Shown here one piece after another: positions 6,599-14,100 of a stretch of 19,385 nt of DNA (positions within the stretch are counted from its first letter, which is position 1; each line of letters starts with the position of its first letter). Origin of the DNA: Actinomycetes bacterium (lineage in GTDB: Bacteria > Actinomycetota > CALGFH01); NCBI GenBank assembly GCA_030152105.1, contig JASLIH010000059.1:1-19385 (forward strand), read 5' to 3'. The notes beneath the pieces were generated by a model, which saw nothing but the letters and a program-made list of their open reading frames with translations, was not told where the DNA came from and ran no database searches. The translations under genes and the position numbers were made by a program.

Positions 6599-7933
6599 AT
6601 GGCCGCCACGGGTCCGGTGACCTCGATGACCGCGCTCGCCCGGGCCGCGCTGCGGGCGCCGTTCACCCGGCGGGCCCGCGACGAGCTGCTGTTCTGCCTG
6701 GCCGGCGTCCTGGTCGGGCTGGCCGTCCTCGGCGTGGTCGTGGCCCTGCTCGTGCCCGGGACCGCCCGGTCGGTCGTCCGGGCGGTCGCGATTGTCGCGG
6801 TGCTGCTGCCGCTGGCCCTGGCGACCGGCCTGGGCCGGCGGCTGGGCGCGGCCCACCGACGGCTTGCCGAACGGCTGCTGGGCGAGCGGGTCCCGCCGCC
6901 GGCCCTCCCCCGCCAAGGGTCGCTCGGCCGGCTCGGCGCCGGGCTGCGCGACGGCCCCAGCTGGCGGGCCCTGGCCTACACAGTGCTGAAGGCGCCGATC
7001 GCCGTTGCCGAGGGCTACGCCGTCTTCCTCTGGGCCGCCGGGCTGGCCAACCTGACCTACCCGTTCTGGTGGGGGCTGTTCCGCAACCACCCACCCGGCG
7101 TGCGGTTGAGCCCGGTGCTGGCCGGCACCCCGTTCCCGGGCCGCGTGCTCCACATCAGCACCTACCCGGGAACGTTCCTCGCCTTCGCCGTCGGCGTGGT
7201 CATGGTGCTGGCCGCCCCCTGGGTCACAAGGGCGGTCGTGGCCGCCGACCGCCGGCTCCTCAGGGGGCTGCTGGGCCCCGGCCGGCTGGCCGAGCGGGTC
7301 CGCGACCTGGAGCAGACCCGGGCGCTGGCGGTGGACGACTCGGCCACGCTGCTGCGCCAGGTCGAACGCGACCTGCACGACGGCGCCCAGATCCGGCTGG
7401 CCACCCTGGCCATGCACCTGGGGATGGCCAAGGAGAAGCTCGGCGACGACGGTGACCCGCTGGACGTCGCCGGGGCCCGCGAGCTGGTCGACGCCGCCCA
7501 CCAGAACGCCAAGGACGCCCTGGCCGAGCTCCGCGACCTGGCCCGTGGCATCCACCCGCCGGTGCTCGACAACGGCCTGGCCGACGCCCTCGCCACCCTC
7601 GCCGCCGGCAGCGCCATCCCGGTCGAGCTCGCCACCGACATCCCGGTCCGGCCCACACCGGCGATCGAGACGATCGCCTACTTCTGCGCCGCCGAGCTGC
7701 TGGCCAACGCGGCCAAGCACAGCTCCGCCAGCCGGATCGACCTGCGGGCGACCGGACGGGGCGACCTGCTCCTGCTCAGCGTCACCGACGACGGCGGCGG
7801 CGGGGCCGACCCCGGCGGCAGCGGCCTGTCAGGGCTGGCCCAGCGGGTCAGCACCGTGGACGGCCGCCTGGAGGTGGCGAGCCCGCCTGGCGGACCGACC
7901 CGGGCCGTCGTCGAGCTGCCGCTGCGCGCGTGA
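6599..7933 (+). CDS. NarL-type sensor histidine kinase with putative-sensor membrane domain
   Basis: 444 residues. The N-terminal half has four hydrophobic helices arranged as two pairs (about 38-62, 62-80, 125-150 and 185-210), resembling the putative-sensor domain common in actinobacterial kinases beside ABC exporters. A coiled linker leads to HisKA_3, with RDLHDGAQIRLATLAMHL (phospho-acceptor His260). HATPase_c follows: AAELLANAAKHS is the N box and VTDDGGGG with SGLSGLAQRV the G boxes. It should phosphorylate the response regulator encoded 13 bp downstream. The signal may be a membrane-active compound exported by the adjacent transporter; that is inference from position. Start ATG at 6599; the ribosome site is weak (GGGA about 10 nt upstream). 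Confidence 0.92.
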   Translation: MAATGPVTSMTALARAALRAPFTRRARDELLFCLAGVLVGLAVLGVVVALLVPGTARSVVRAVAIVAVLLPLALATGLGRRLGAAHRRLAERLLGERVPPPALPRQGSLGRLGAGLRDGPSWRALAYTVLKAPIAVAEGYAVFLWAAGLANLTYPFWWGLFRNHPPGVRLSPVLAGTPFPGRVLHISTYPGTFLAFAVGVVMVLAAPWVTRAVVAADRRLLRGLLGPGRLAERVRDLEQTRALAVDDSATLLRQVERDLHDGAQIRLATLAMHLGMAKEKLGDDGDPLDVAGARELVDAAHQNAKDALAELRDLARGIHPPVLDNGLADALATLAAGSAIPVELATDIPVRPTPAIETIAYFCAAELLANAAKHSSASRIDLRATGRGDLLLLSVTDDGGGGADPGGSGLSGLAQRVSTVDGRLEVASPPGGPTRAVVELPLRA

Positions 7934-7946
7934 GAGCATGCCGGTC

Positions 7947-8591
7947 ATGCGGGTCGTGATCGCCGAGGACGCCGCCCTGATGCGAGCGGGGCTCATCCGG
8001 CTCCTCGAGGACCGGGGCCATCAGGTGCCCGCCGCCGTTGCCGACGGCGACGCCCTGCTCGCCGCCGTGGCCGAGCACCGTCCCGACGTCGCCGTGGTCG
8101 ACATCCGCATGCCGCCCACCCACACCGACGAGGGACTGCGGGCCGCCCTCGAGCTCCGCCGCCGGCATCCCGGGACCGGCGTGCTGGTGTTCTCCCAGTA
8201 CATCGAGACCAGGTACACCGCCCGGCTGCTTGAGGGCGGCGCCGCTGGCGTTGGCTACCTGCTCAAGGACCGGGTCGCCGACGTGGCCGAGTTCGCCGAC
8301 GCGCTGGCCCGGGTCGCCGCCGGCGGCACCGCCCTTGACCCGGAGGTGGTCGGCCAGCTCCTCGGCGCCGGCCGCCACGCCCGCGGCCTGGCCGGGCTGA
8401 CCCCGCGCGAGCGCGAGGTGCTCGCCCTGATGGCCGAGGGGCGCTCCAACGCCGGGATCGCGGCCGCCCTGGTCATCTCCGGCGGCGCCGTCGAGAAGCA
8501 CGTGGCCAGCATCTTCGGCAAGCTCGGCCTGCCACCCTCGGAGGGCGACAACCGCCGGGTGCTGGCCGTCCTGCGCTACCTCGCGTCCTGA
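7947..8591 (+). CDS. NarL/FixJ-type response regulator with LuxR HTH
   Basis: 214 residues. The receiver has the acidic pair Glu7-Asp8, phospho-acceptor Asp52 in VAVVDIRMPP, and the conserved Lys in GYLLKDRV. The output domain is a LuxR/GerE helix-turn-helix (LTPREREVLALMAEGRSNAGIAAALV, then KHVASIFGKLGL). It is the cognate partner of the kinase immediately upstream and probably controls the ABC operon it belongs to. The ATG at 7947 is favoured because GAGAG (7932-7936) is 10 nt away and the MRVVIAED start is canonical; an in-frame ATG at 7938 adds three residues. Many NarL-type regulators activate the adjacent exporter; no binding site is evident upstream of 5069. Confidence 0.93.
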   Translation: MRVVIAEDAALMRAGLIRLLEDRGHQVPAAVADGDALLAAVAEHRPDVAVVDIRMPPTHTDEGLRAALELRRRHPGTGVLVFSQYIETRYTARLLEGGAAGVGYLLKDRVADVAEFADALARVAAGGTALDPEVVGQLLGAGRHARGLAGLTPREREVLALMAEGRSNAGIAAALVISGGAVEKHVASIFGKLGLPPSEGDNRRVLAVLRYLAS

Positions 8592-8627
8592 GGGCCCGGG
8601 AGGGATCGCTCCGTCGCGCCCCATCCG

Positions 8628-9274
8628 TCAATGGCAGTACTGCCCAGCGTGGTCGTAGGTGTTGCCGTCCACCCCTTTGAAGGCCCCGACCCAATGGTCG
8701 GGATACAGGATCAGCCGGTAGACGCCGTAGGTCCGGACCCGGGAGACGGAGCTGGGATGGACCCGGTTGACCGGGTGGATCGATCGCCCACCGCGGCCAC
8801 GAGCTGCGCCCAGAGGTGGGCGAGCTCCGGCGAGCCGCCGTGCAGTGCCGTCGAGGCACGGTAGGGAGCGTGGAAGTAGGCCAGCGTGCACCGGGTCCGG
8901 TGGGAGGCGAGGTCACTCTTCAGCCAGGCCCACTGGGCCGACCCGTGGGCGCAGCCCCCGCCGGGCACCATGGCGCAGCTGGGATTGAGGGCGACGACAT
9001 GCCACGGGCCGAGATCGAACGAGTGGTACCCGAGCCCGCGTGGACCGGCGGCGGCGCCGAAGTAGTCGAAGTAGCCGGCGGCGCCGTCGCCGCCCAGGTA
9101 CTCGTGGTTCCCGATGGCCGGACGGGTCCTGGCCTTGAAGGCACCCCAGGACCTGTCGTAGGCGCTGCGGAAGCTCGCCGGCTCCCCGGCCTCGTACTGG
9201 GTGTCGCCGAGGGCGAGGACGGCCGTCGGGCTCCACCGCCGGATCAGGCCGGCGGTGCGGCGGTCGCCGCGCAC
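8628..9274 (-). pseudogene. Metallophosphoesterase remnant (N-truncated, internal deletion, frameshift)
   Basis: Remains of a secreted calcineurin-like phosphoesterase. The upstream frame (9274 down to about 8790) reads SPTAVLALGDTQYEAGEP, GAFKARTRPAIGNHEYLGG, HSFDLGPWHVVALNPSC and LAYFHAPYR, all typical of the family (metal ligands in GDTQY, GNHE and YFHAP). It should continue into the GHxH metal motif (usually NGHDHxYxR) and the FVVGTGG segment, but those are absent. At about 8786-8797 the similarity jumps to a different frame that starts at GGRS and ends with the usual tail (RTYGVYRLILYPDHW, DHAGQYCH, stop at 8628). This fits an internal deletion that changed frame. The N-terminal signal peptide and first DxH metal motif are also missing; no good start or ribosome site is present. 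It lies directly 3' of the PepSY gene. Confidence 0.75.
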
Positions 9275-9349
9275 GGTCAGCGGCCGGATCCGCTCGGGAC
9301 CCGGCCGCTGCCGATCATGGGGTGGCGCTTCCCGCGCCCTTGTCGTTGG

Positions 9350-9799
9350 CTAGGGTCGGCCCGGTCCTGCCTCCTCGCCGGTCACCTTGAAGGCCTTGTC
9401 GACCTCGACGGTGACCCGCTTGCCGTCGGTGGTGGTGAGGTGGGCCTCGTACACGCCGTCGGAGTCCGTCTCGACCCGCAGCACGGTCGCGCCCGGGTAC
9501 TTGGCCAGGGCGGCCGCCCGGACCTTGGTGGCGGTGTCGCCGGTGAGCAGCTGCTCGTCGGGCCGCTGGCTCTTGGACTCGTCGACCTTGCCGCCGTGCC
9601 GCGGACCGGCCTGGGCCCCGTAGCTGCCCTGCTGGTTCGTGACGCCGTAGGCGCCGCTCTGGTTGGCGGCACCGTTCTGGTTGGCGGCGTAGGCGGTCAG
9701 CGTCCCCGCCAGGACCCCGCCCACCAGCAGCCCACCGACGGCCAGGGCCGCCTTGCCACCCCAGCGCCGCCAGCCGTGTTGCTCGCTGGTGCCCTCCAA
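9350..9799 (-). CDS. Membrane-anchored PepSY-domain protein
   Basis: 149 residues. A short basic N-terminus precedes one hydrophobic helix (about residues 15-38, ALAVGGLLVGGVLAGTLTAYA), then a low-complexity NQNGAANQSGAYG linker, then a PepSY-like domain (TKVRAAALAKYPGATVLRVE through GKRVTVEVDKAFKVTG). It is predicted to sit outside the membrane, anchored by the single helix. The start is a TTG at 9799, chosen because AAGGAGGGACAAT lies immediately upstream (AGGAGG about 6 nt away); a longer frame to 9871 reads through basic low-complexity sequence. Upstream lies an OmpR-type direct repeat shared with the ferric reductase operon. PepSY domains are linked to peptidase inhibition and to envelope redox proteins; the exact role here is unknown. 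Confidence 0.82.
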   Translation of the reverse strand: MEGTSEQHGWRRWGGKAALAVGGLLVGGVLAGTLTAYAANQNGAANQSGAYGVTNQQGSYGAQAGPRHGGKVDESKSQRPDEQLLTGDTATKVRAAALAKYPGATVLRVETDSDGVYEAHLTTTDGKRVTVEVDKAFKVTGEEAGPGRP

Positions 9800-9819
9800 A
9801 TTGTCCCTCCTTGCTCGGT

Positions 9820-9834
9820 GGCTCCCGTGGAGCC
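9820..9834 (-). promoter_or_regulatory. 5'-UTR hairpin of PepSY gene
   Basis: Perfect 6-bp arms GGCTCC/GGAGCC with a 3-nt loop, about 10 nt upstream of the AAGGAGG ribosome site on the minus strand. It could stabilise or modulate the transcript. Structure is visible; function is inferred. Confidence 0.25.
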
Positions 9835-9861
9835 GGGTGTGGCGATGCTGGCGATGCGACC

Positions 9862-9881
9862 TTGACCCCACCTTGGGTCAA
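9862..9881. promoter_or_regulatory. Inverted repeat between PepSY and small membrane gene
   Basis: TTGACCC and GGGTCAA arms with a 6-bp spacer. Read on the minus strand, the outer TTGACC (9881-9876) directly abuts the OmpR-type box and would serve as a -35 element of the PepSY promoter. No strong -10 is visible about 17-18 bp beyond. Read on the plus strand, the other TTGACC could serve the small membrane gene, but again lacks a good -10. Confidence 0.35.
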
Positions 9882-9896
9882 CCTGGCAGTTCGCTG
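9879..9896 (-). promoter_or_regulatory. OmpR/PhoB-type direct-repeat box, PepSY promoter copy
   Basis: Minus strand CAGCGAACTGCCAGGTTG. On the plus strand the repeat units are CTGGCAG and CTGACAG spaced 11 bp start to start (the second unit runs to 9900), the geometry used by OmpR-family dimers. The box matches the sequence at 17638-17655 at 17 of 18 positions. It lies 80 nt before the PepSY start and 20 nt before the divergent small membrane gene, abutting a TTGACC -35. Confidence 0.6.
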
Positions 9897-9916
9897 ACAG
9901 CGGCAGAGGTGTCACC

Positions 9917-10024
9917 GTGAGCTGGTGGGTCTGGCTACTCGTGGCCGTCGGCCTGGTCGTTCTGGCCGTGATCGCGATGTCGCTCCGCGACGTCAACCGC
10001 TACCGGCGCATCCGCCGTATGTGA
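9917..10024 (+). CDS. 35-residue single-helix membrane protein
   Basis: A tiny protein: a Trp-rich start (SWWVWLLVAVGLVVLAVIAM, one transmembrane helix) and a very basic tail, RDVNRYRRIRRM. A GTG start with AGAGGTG about 5 nt upstream fits. Short actinobacterial membrane proteins ending in RYxRIRxM are, as I recall, widespread (annotated as a domain of unknown function, DUF6893-like); I cannot verify this here. The helix plus positive C-terminus predicts N-out/C-in orientation. It is divergent from the PepSY gene across the OmpR-type box, so it may share that control. Function unknown. Confidence 0.7.
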   Translation: MSWWVWLLVAVGLVVLAVIAMSLRDVNRYRRIRRM

Positions 10025-10054
10025 CGGCCACCGGCCGGGACGAGTCCGCCTAGG

Positions 10055-10405
10055 TCAGGTGTTGCCTCTTGGCGGCGTCGTGAGCACCTGCTCGACCGAC
10101 CAGCCCTTGCGGCACCGCTCCAGCAACGTCTTGACCCGGATGCCCGTCCGCTGCGACCACTCAGCCAGGGTGAGCGTCTCGCCCTCCCAGGTGAGCGGTT
10201 CGCCGCGGTGGTGCCAATGCGCCGCCGGGTCATCGGTGGGCGACCCGTACCGCGGGAGGTCCCCCGCCCGGTAGAACCGTCTCCGCTCGGGGTCGTCCCG
10301 CAGCGACAGGTCGGTCTCCCGCTCCAGCTCACGGCGGAACTCCTCGTCGCTGACGGGCGGTTGGCGAGGCGGGGTTTGCTGCCGGGGGCGGCGCTCGTCG
10401 GTCAC
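10055..10405 (-). CDS. Small protein with phage-type HTH-like C-terminal motif
   Basis: 116 residues. The first half is charged and Pro/Arg-rich (SDEEFRRELERETDLSL, RRRFYRAGDLPRYG) with no recognised fold. The C-terminus, LTWEGETLTLAEWSQRTGIR then KTLLERCRKGWSVEQVLTTP, matches the pattern of the small helix-turn-helix-like segment often seen in phage HNH-endonuclease and other phage-associated proteins (TLAEWARxxGI...RLxxGWSVExALTTP). This suggests nucleic-acid binding. No nuclease motif is present. The start is GTG at 10405, with AGGAGG about 10 nt upstream (slightly long spacing). Possibly a domesticated phage-derived DNA-binding module; function unknown. Confidence 0.7.
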   Translation of the reverse strand: MTDERRPRQQTPPRQPPVSDEEFRRELERETDLSLRDDPERRRFYRAGDLPRYGSPTDDPAAHWHHRGEPLTWEGETLTLAEWSQRTGIRVKTLLERCRKGWSVEQVLTTPPRGNT

Positions 10406-10452
10406 GGAGAGGTGTCCTCCTGCGGGGTCTGGCACCTACCACAGTAGTCGCG

Positions 10453-10470
10453 CTGCCGGCACGACGGCAG
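10453..10470. promoter_or_regulatory. Inverted repeat in divergent intergenic region
   Basis: CTGCCG and CGGCAG arms (6 bp, perfect) around GCACGA, in the 143-bp gap between the HTH-like small gene (minus) and the RAM/cyclase operon (plus). A second short hairpin, AGACG-CTAA-CGTCT, lies at 10480-10493 and contains a TAACGT -10-like hexamer. Either could be an operator; evidence is structural only. Confidence 0.25.
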
Positions 10471-10522
10471 GCCGACCCCAGACGCTAACGTCTTGCACCG
10501 TGACCGGCGGCGGTGGAGAGTG

Positions 10523-10544
10523 TCCCTCCGAGCTGGCGGAGGGA
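10523..10544 (+). promoter_or_regulatory. Hairpin sequestering the ribosome site of the RAM-like gene
   Basis: TCCCTCCG (10523-10530) pairs perfectly with CGGAGGGA (10537-10544) around an AGCTGG loop. The 3' arm is the Shine-Dalgarno of the gene starting at 10549, so the folded mRNA would hide it. Opening would need a ligand, protein, heat, or an upstream translating ribosome. Confidence 0.5.
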
Positions 10545-10548
10545 GCCC

Positions 10549-11154
10549 ATGACGACCATCAGCGACGAGGAGCTGTACACGGGCCTGCACGCGTTCGTGT
10601 TCATCAAGGAGGTCGACCCGGGGCGCAATGTCGCCGACGTGGTCGACGACATCGCCGACCCCGAGCGCTTCACCTCCGACAACGGGCGGGTGCTGTTCGC
10701 GTCGGTGGTCGTCGGGTCCTACATCGGCTTCGCCCACGTCCGCACCGACGAGGGTGACCTGGCGGCGTTGCAGCGGCTCATCTACCACGACCTGTGGGCC
10801 AGGGGGGTGGGCTGCGAGCATGCCGTTGAGGGCCCCGTCTACACCACGATGGGCGTGAACCCCCAGCCCAAGGGGCCCAAGCGCAAGAGCCCGCCGTTCT
10901 GCGCCCTGGTGCGGGTCCGGACCGACGACGACCCGGTGGCGGTCATGCGCGAGATCGCCCGCCGGTTCGACGAGACCGACCCCTTCCAGGGCGCGTCGGT
11001 CACCTTCGGCAGGGCCGACCTGCTGGTCGAGCTGGCTGGGGACACGCTGGACGCGGTCAGCCAGCCCGTCCTGTCGGTCATCAGGGAAGCGCCAGGGGTC
11101 ATCTGGACCGACACGGCGTTCGCCTACTCGGGTCCCTGGCGAACCCCGTACTAG
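10549..11154 (+). CDS. Tandem RAM-like (Lrp/AsnC ligand-domain) protein, no HTH
   Basis: 201 residues with no DNA-binding domain. Two ferredoxin-like alpha/beta repeats are apparent. The first (about 12-92) contains FVFIKEVDPGRNVADVVDDI and FASVVVGSYIGFAHVRT. The second (about 117-195) contains CALVRVRTDDDPVAVMREIA, then RADLLVELAGDTLDAVSQPV and APGVIWTDTAFAY, which follows the Lrp/AsnC ligand-domain pattern (beta-alpha-beta-beta-alpha-beta, with a GV-turn before the last strand). Such folds bind small effectors at dimer interfaces. The ATG at 10549 has GGAGGGA 4 nt upstream, inside an 8-bp hairpin. It lies 18 bp before the cyclase-homology gene, so it is probably co-transcribed and may be its sensory partner. 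Function is inferred; the fold call is by pattern only. Confidence 0.7.
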   Translation: MTTISDEELYTGLHAFVFIKEVDPGRNVADVVDDIADPERFTSDNGRVLFASVVVGSYIGFAHVRTDEGDLAALQRLIYHDLWARGVGCEHAVEGPVYTTMGVNPQPKGPKRKSPPFCALVRVRTDDDPVAVMREIARRFDETDPFQGASVTFGRADLLVELAGDTLDAVSQPVLSVIREAPGVIWTDTAFAYSGPWRTPY

Positions 11155-11172
11155 CCACCGCGACCCGCCGCC

Positions 11173-14100
11173 GTGACGGTCGACCCCGCCATGAGCGCCG
11201 TCCCGAGCGGCGAGCGCAAGCTGGTCACGCTCGTGTTCGCGGACCTCTCCGGCTTCACCGCGCTGGCCTCCTCGCTCGACCCCGAGGAGGTCTACGCCGT
11301 GGTCCGGCCCGGCCTGGCGGCCATGCAGCGGCTGGTGGAGGAGCACGGCGGGACCGTGCCCCAGGTCATGGGGGACGGGTTCATGGCCGTCTTCGGGGTC
11401 CCGACCGCCCACGAGGACGACGCCGAACGGGCCGTGCGGGCCGCGCTGGCCGTCCGTGACCACGCCAGGGCCCTGCACCGCGCCGGCGGCTGGGGGACCG
11501 GGATCCGCTTCCCCGAGGCCCATGCCGGCGTCAACTCGGGCGAGGTGATGGTCGCTCCGTCGTCTGAGCTGAGCGGCTTCGCCATCCTCGGTGACACCGT
11601 CAACGTTGCCGCTCGCCTGGCCGACCTGGCCCGGCCGGGGGTCGTGCTGGTGGCCGAGCCGACCGTGCGGCGCACCGGGCACGCGATCCGCTTCGGGCCC
11701 GGCCGCGCCTACCGGGCCAAGGGCAAGCCGAGACCGGTGACGGCCTTCGAGGCCATCGAGGTCCGCTCGGCCCTGCCCGCGGGGCGGGCCACCCCCATCG
11801 TCTCGGGCAGCTTCGTCAACCGCGAGCTCGAGCTGGACGCGCTCGAGCAGGCGCTGGGGCAGGCACTCCGCGAGCGGCGCTCCAACGTGCTGGTGGTGAC
11901 GGCCGAGCCCGGGGCCGGCAAGACGCGGCTGGCGACCGAGTTCACCAGCCGGCGGCCCGGCACCATCGTCCTCACCGGCCGCTGCACCCCCTACGGGCAG
12001 CGGCTGCCGCTGTCCCCGCTCGGCGGCGCGGTGCAGGCCCTGATCGGCCTGCCCGCCGACGCCCCCGCGACCGTCGCCGACCGGGAGGTGCGGCGCCTGG
12101 CCGACCGGGTCGCCGGGTCGCGTCGGGCCGGCGACCTGGTGCGGGGGCTCAAGCTGCTGCTCGGCACCATCGACCCGGGTGAGGTGCGCGATCCCAGCGG
12201 CGCCGCCGGGGAGTCGACCCTGGCCGCCAGGGCCGTGGTCGAGGGCCTGGCCCGCGAGGGACCGGTGGTCACGGTCGTCGACGACCTGCACTGGGCCGAC
12301 GCCCAGCTGCTGGAGCTGCTCCGGACGACCAGCACCGACCCGTGGTCGGGCCCAGTGCTGCTGCTCGGGCTCTCGCGCCCGGAAGCTCTCGAGGCCAGTG
12401 ACGCGCTGCCCACCCTGGAGCTGGGAGCGCTCCCCGAGCGGCAGCTGCGGGAGCTCGGGGAGCTGGCGCTGGGTCCAGGCGCGCCCGGGCAGGTCCTGGA
12501 GCGGATCGCCGCCCGCGCCTCCGGGAACCCGCTGTTCCTGGAGGAGAGCCTGAGCATGCTGGTGGAGTCGGGGGCGCTGGTCCGGCAGGACGGCACCTGG
12601 ATCGTGGCCGATCCCGAACTGCTGGACCGGGTGCCGGCCACCATCCGGACACTCATCGCCGCCCGCCTCGACGGGCTGCCCCCCGACGAGCGGCGGGTGC
12701 TGCGCGACGCCGCGGTCTGCGGCGAGGCCGCCTGGGACCGGCTGCTGGAGAGCCTGTCGGGAGGGGCCGACGTGCGGGAGGCCCTGAAACGCCTGGTGCA
12801 GCGGGGCCTGCTCCAGCAGCGTAGCTACTCGACGGTCCCGGGGGCCGAGGAGTACGGGTTCAGGCACGTGCTCATCCGGGAGGTGGCGTATGCGTCGATC
12901 CCCCGCCGGGACCGGTCCGGGCTGCACCTCCAGGTCGCGACCTGGCTGCGGGAGTCGTCGCGCCTCCCCGAGGAGCCGCTGGCCGAGCTCGCCCACCACT
13001 ACGAGCTGGCCTGGCGCCTCAGCTACTCCAGCGCCGCCGGGACCGCCGACCCCGCCCTGGCCCGGCTGGCCGCCGAGTATCTCGGCCGCTGGGCCGACCG
13101 GACACTCACCTACCAGGCACGGCTGGCCGAGTCGCTGTACCGGCGAGCGATCGAGGCCGCGGCCGCGTCCGCCGACGAGGACCCGGGGCTGGCCATCCGG
13201 ACGTCGCTGGGGCGGGCCGAGAGCCTGATCGAGCTCGGGCGCCACCAGGAGGCGACCGAGCCGGCCAACGCCGCCCGGGACCTGGCCAGGCGCAGCGGCG
13301 ACGGGCACCTGGAGGCCAGGGCGCTGCTCGCCCTCGGGCGTATCGAGTCCGACGTCGGCGACGACGAGGTCGCGCGGCGCCTGCTCGGCCAGGCGCTGTC
13401 GTCGTTCGAGGCCGTCGGGGACCTGGGCAGCCAGGCCTGGGCCAAGCACCGGCTCTCGGAGGTCCTCGGGCGGGCCGACTACGCCCTCGAGCTCGAGCAC
13501 CTGCGCGAGGCCTACCGGCTGTTCGAGCGGGCCGGCGACCGCTGGGGGCTGGCCGTCGCCGCCCAGGACCTGGCGTATCTGCTGACCACGGTCGGCGGCG
13601 ACGAGTTCCATCACTGGTACGGGCAGGCGCGCCGGCTGGCCGGGAGCGACAGCGACCTCCGGTCACGGGCGGCCCTGCTGCGGACCTGGGGGTACTTCAG
13701 CTACTACCGCGGGGAGCACGGCGAGGCCATCCGGGCCATGGGCGAGGCCAGGCCGATCGCCGTCGAGGCCGGGGACCGGTACGCCGAGGCGGACACGTTC
13801 CTGATCGAGGCGATGGCCGCCTCCCAGGTCGCCACCCCCGCCGACGCCGGGCGGCTGGCCGCCGAGGTCGTCCGGCTGGGCAGGTCGATCGGCTCCCTGC
13901 GCATCGCCGGGCTTGGCCTGGCCGTCGGCGCCCGGGCCTGCCTCCGGCAGGGGTACCCGGCGCGGGCCACCAGGCAGCTGGCCGCGGCCCGCCAGACGCT
14001 CCAGCGGGGCGGCGTCCGCGTTGAGCTGCTGGAGGTCGACTTCGTCCACGCCGGCGTCCACCTGGACCGGGGCAGCTGGCAGCGCGTGCCCGAGCGGGCC

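Noticed and set aside
5260..7720. Two long minus-strand frames opposite the ABC/two-component operon
   Set aside because: Products are Arg/Gly/Pro-rich without motifs; the plus-strand genes are unambiguous.
10402..13614. 1070-codon open frame on the minus strand opposite the RAM-like and cyclase-homology genes
   Set aside because: Its product is low-complexity Gly/Pro/Gln/Arg/His-rich with no motif, while the plus-strand frames carry clear domains. It is a byproduct of very GC-rich codons.
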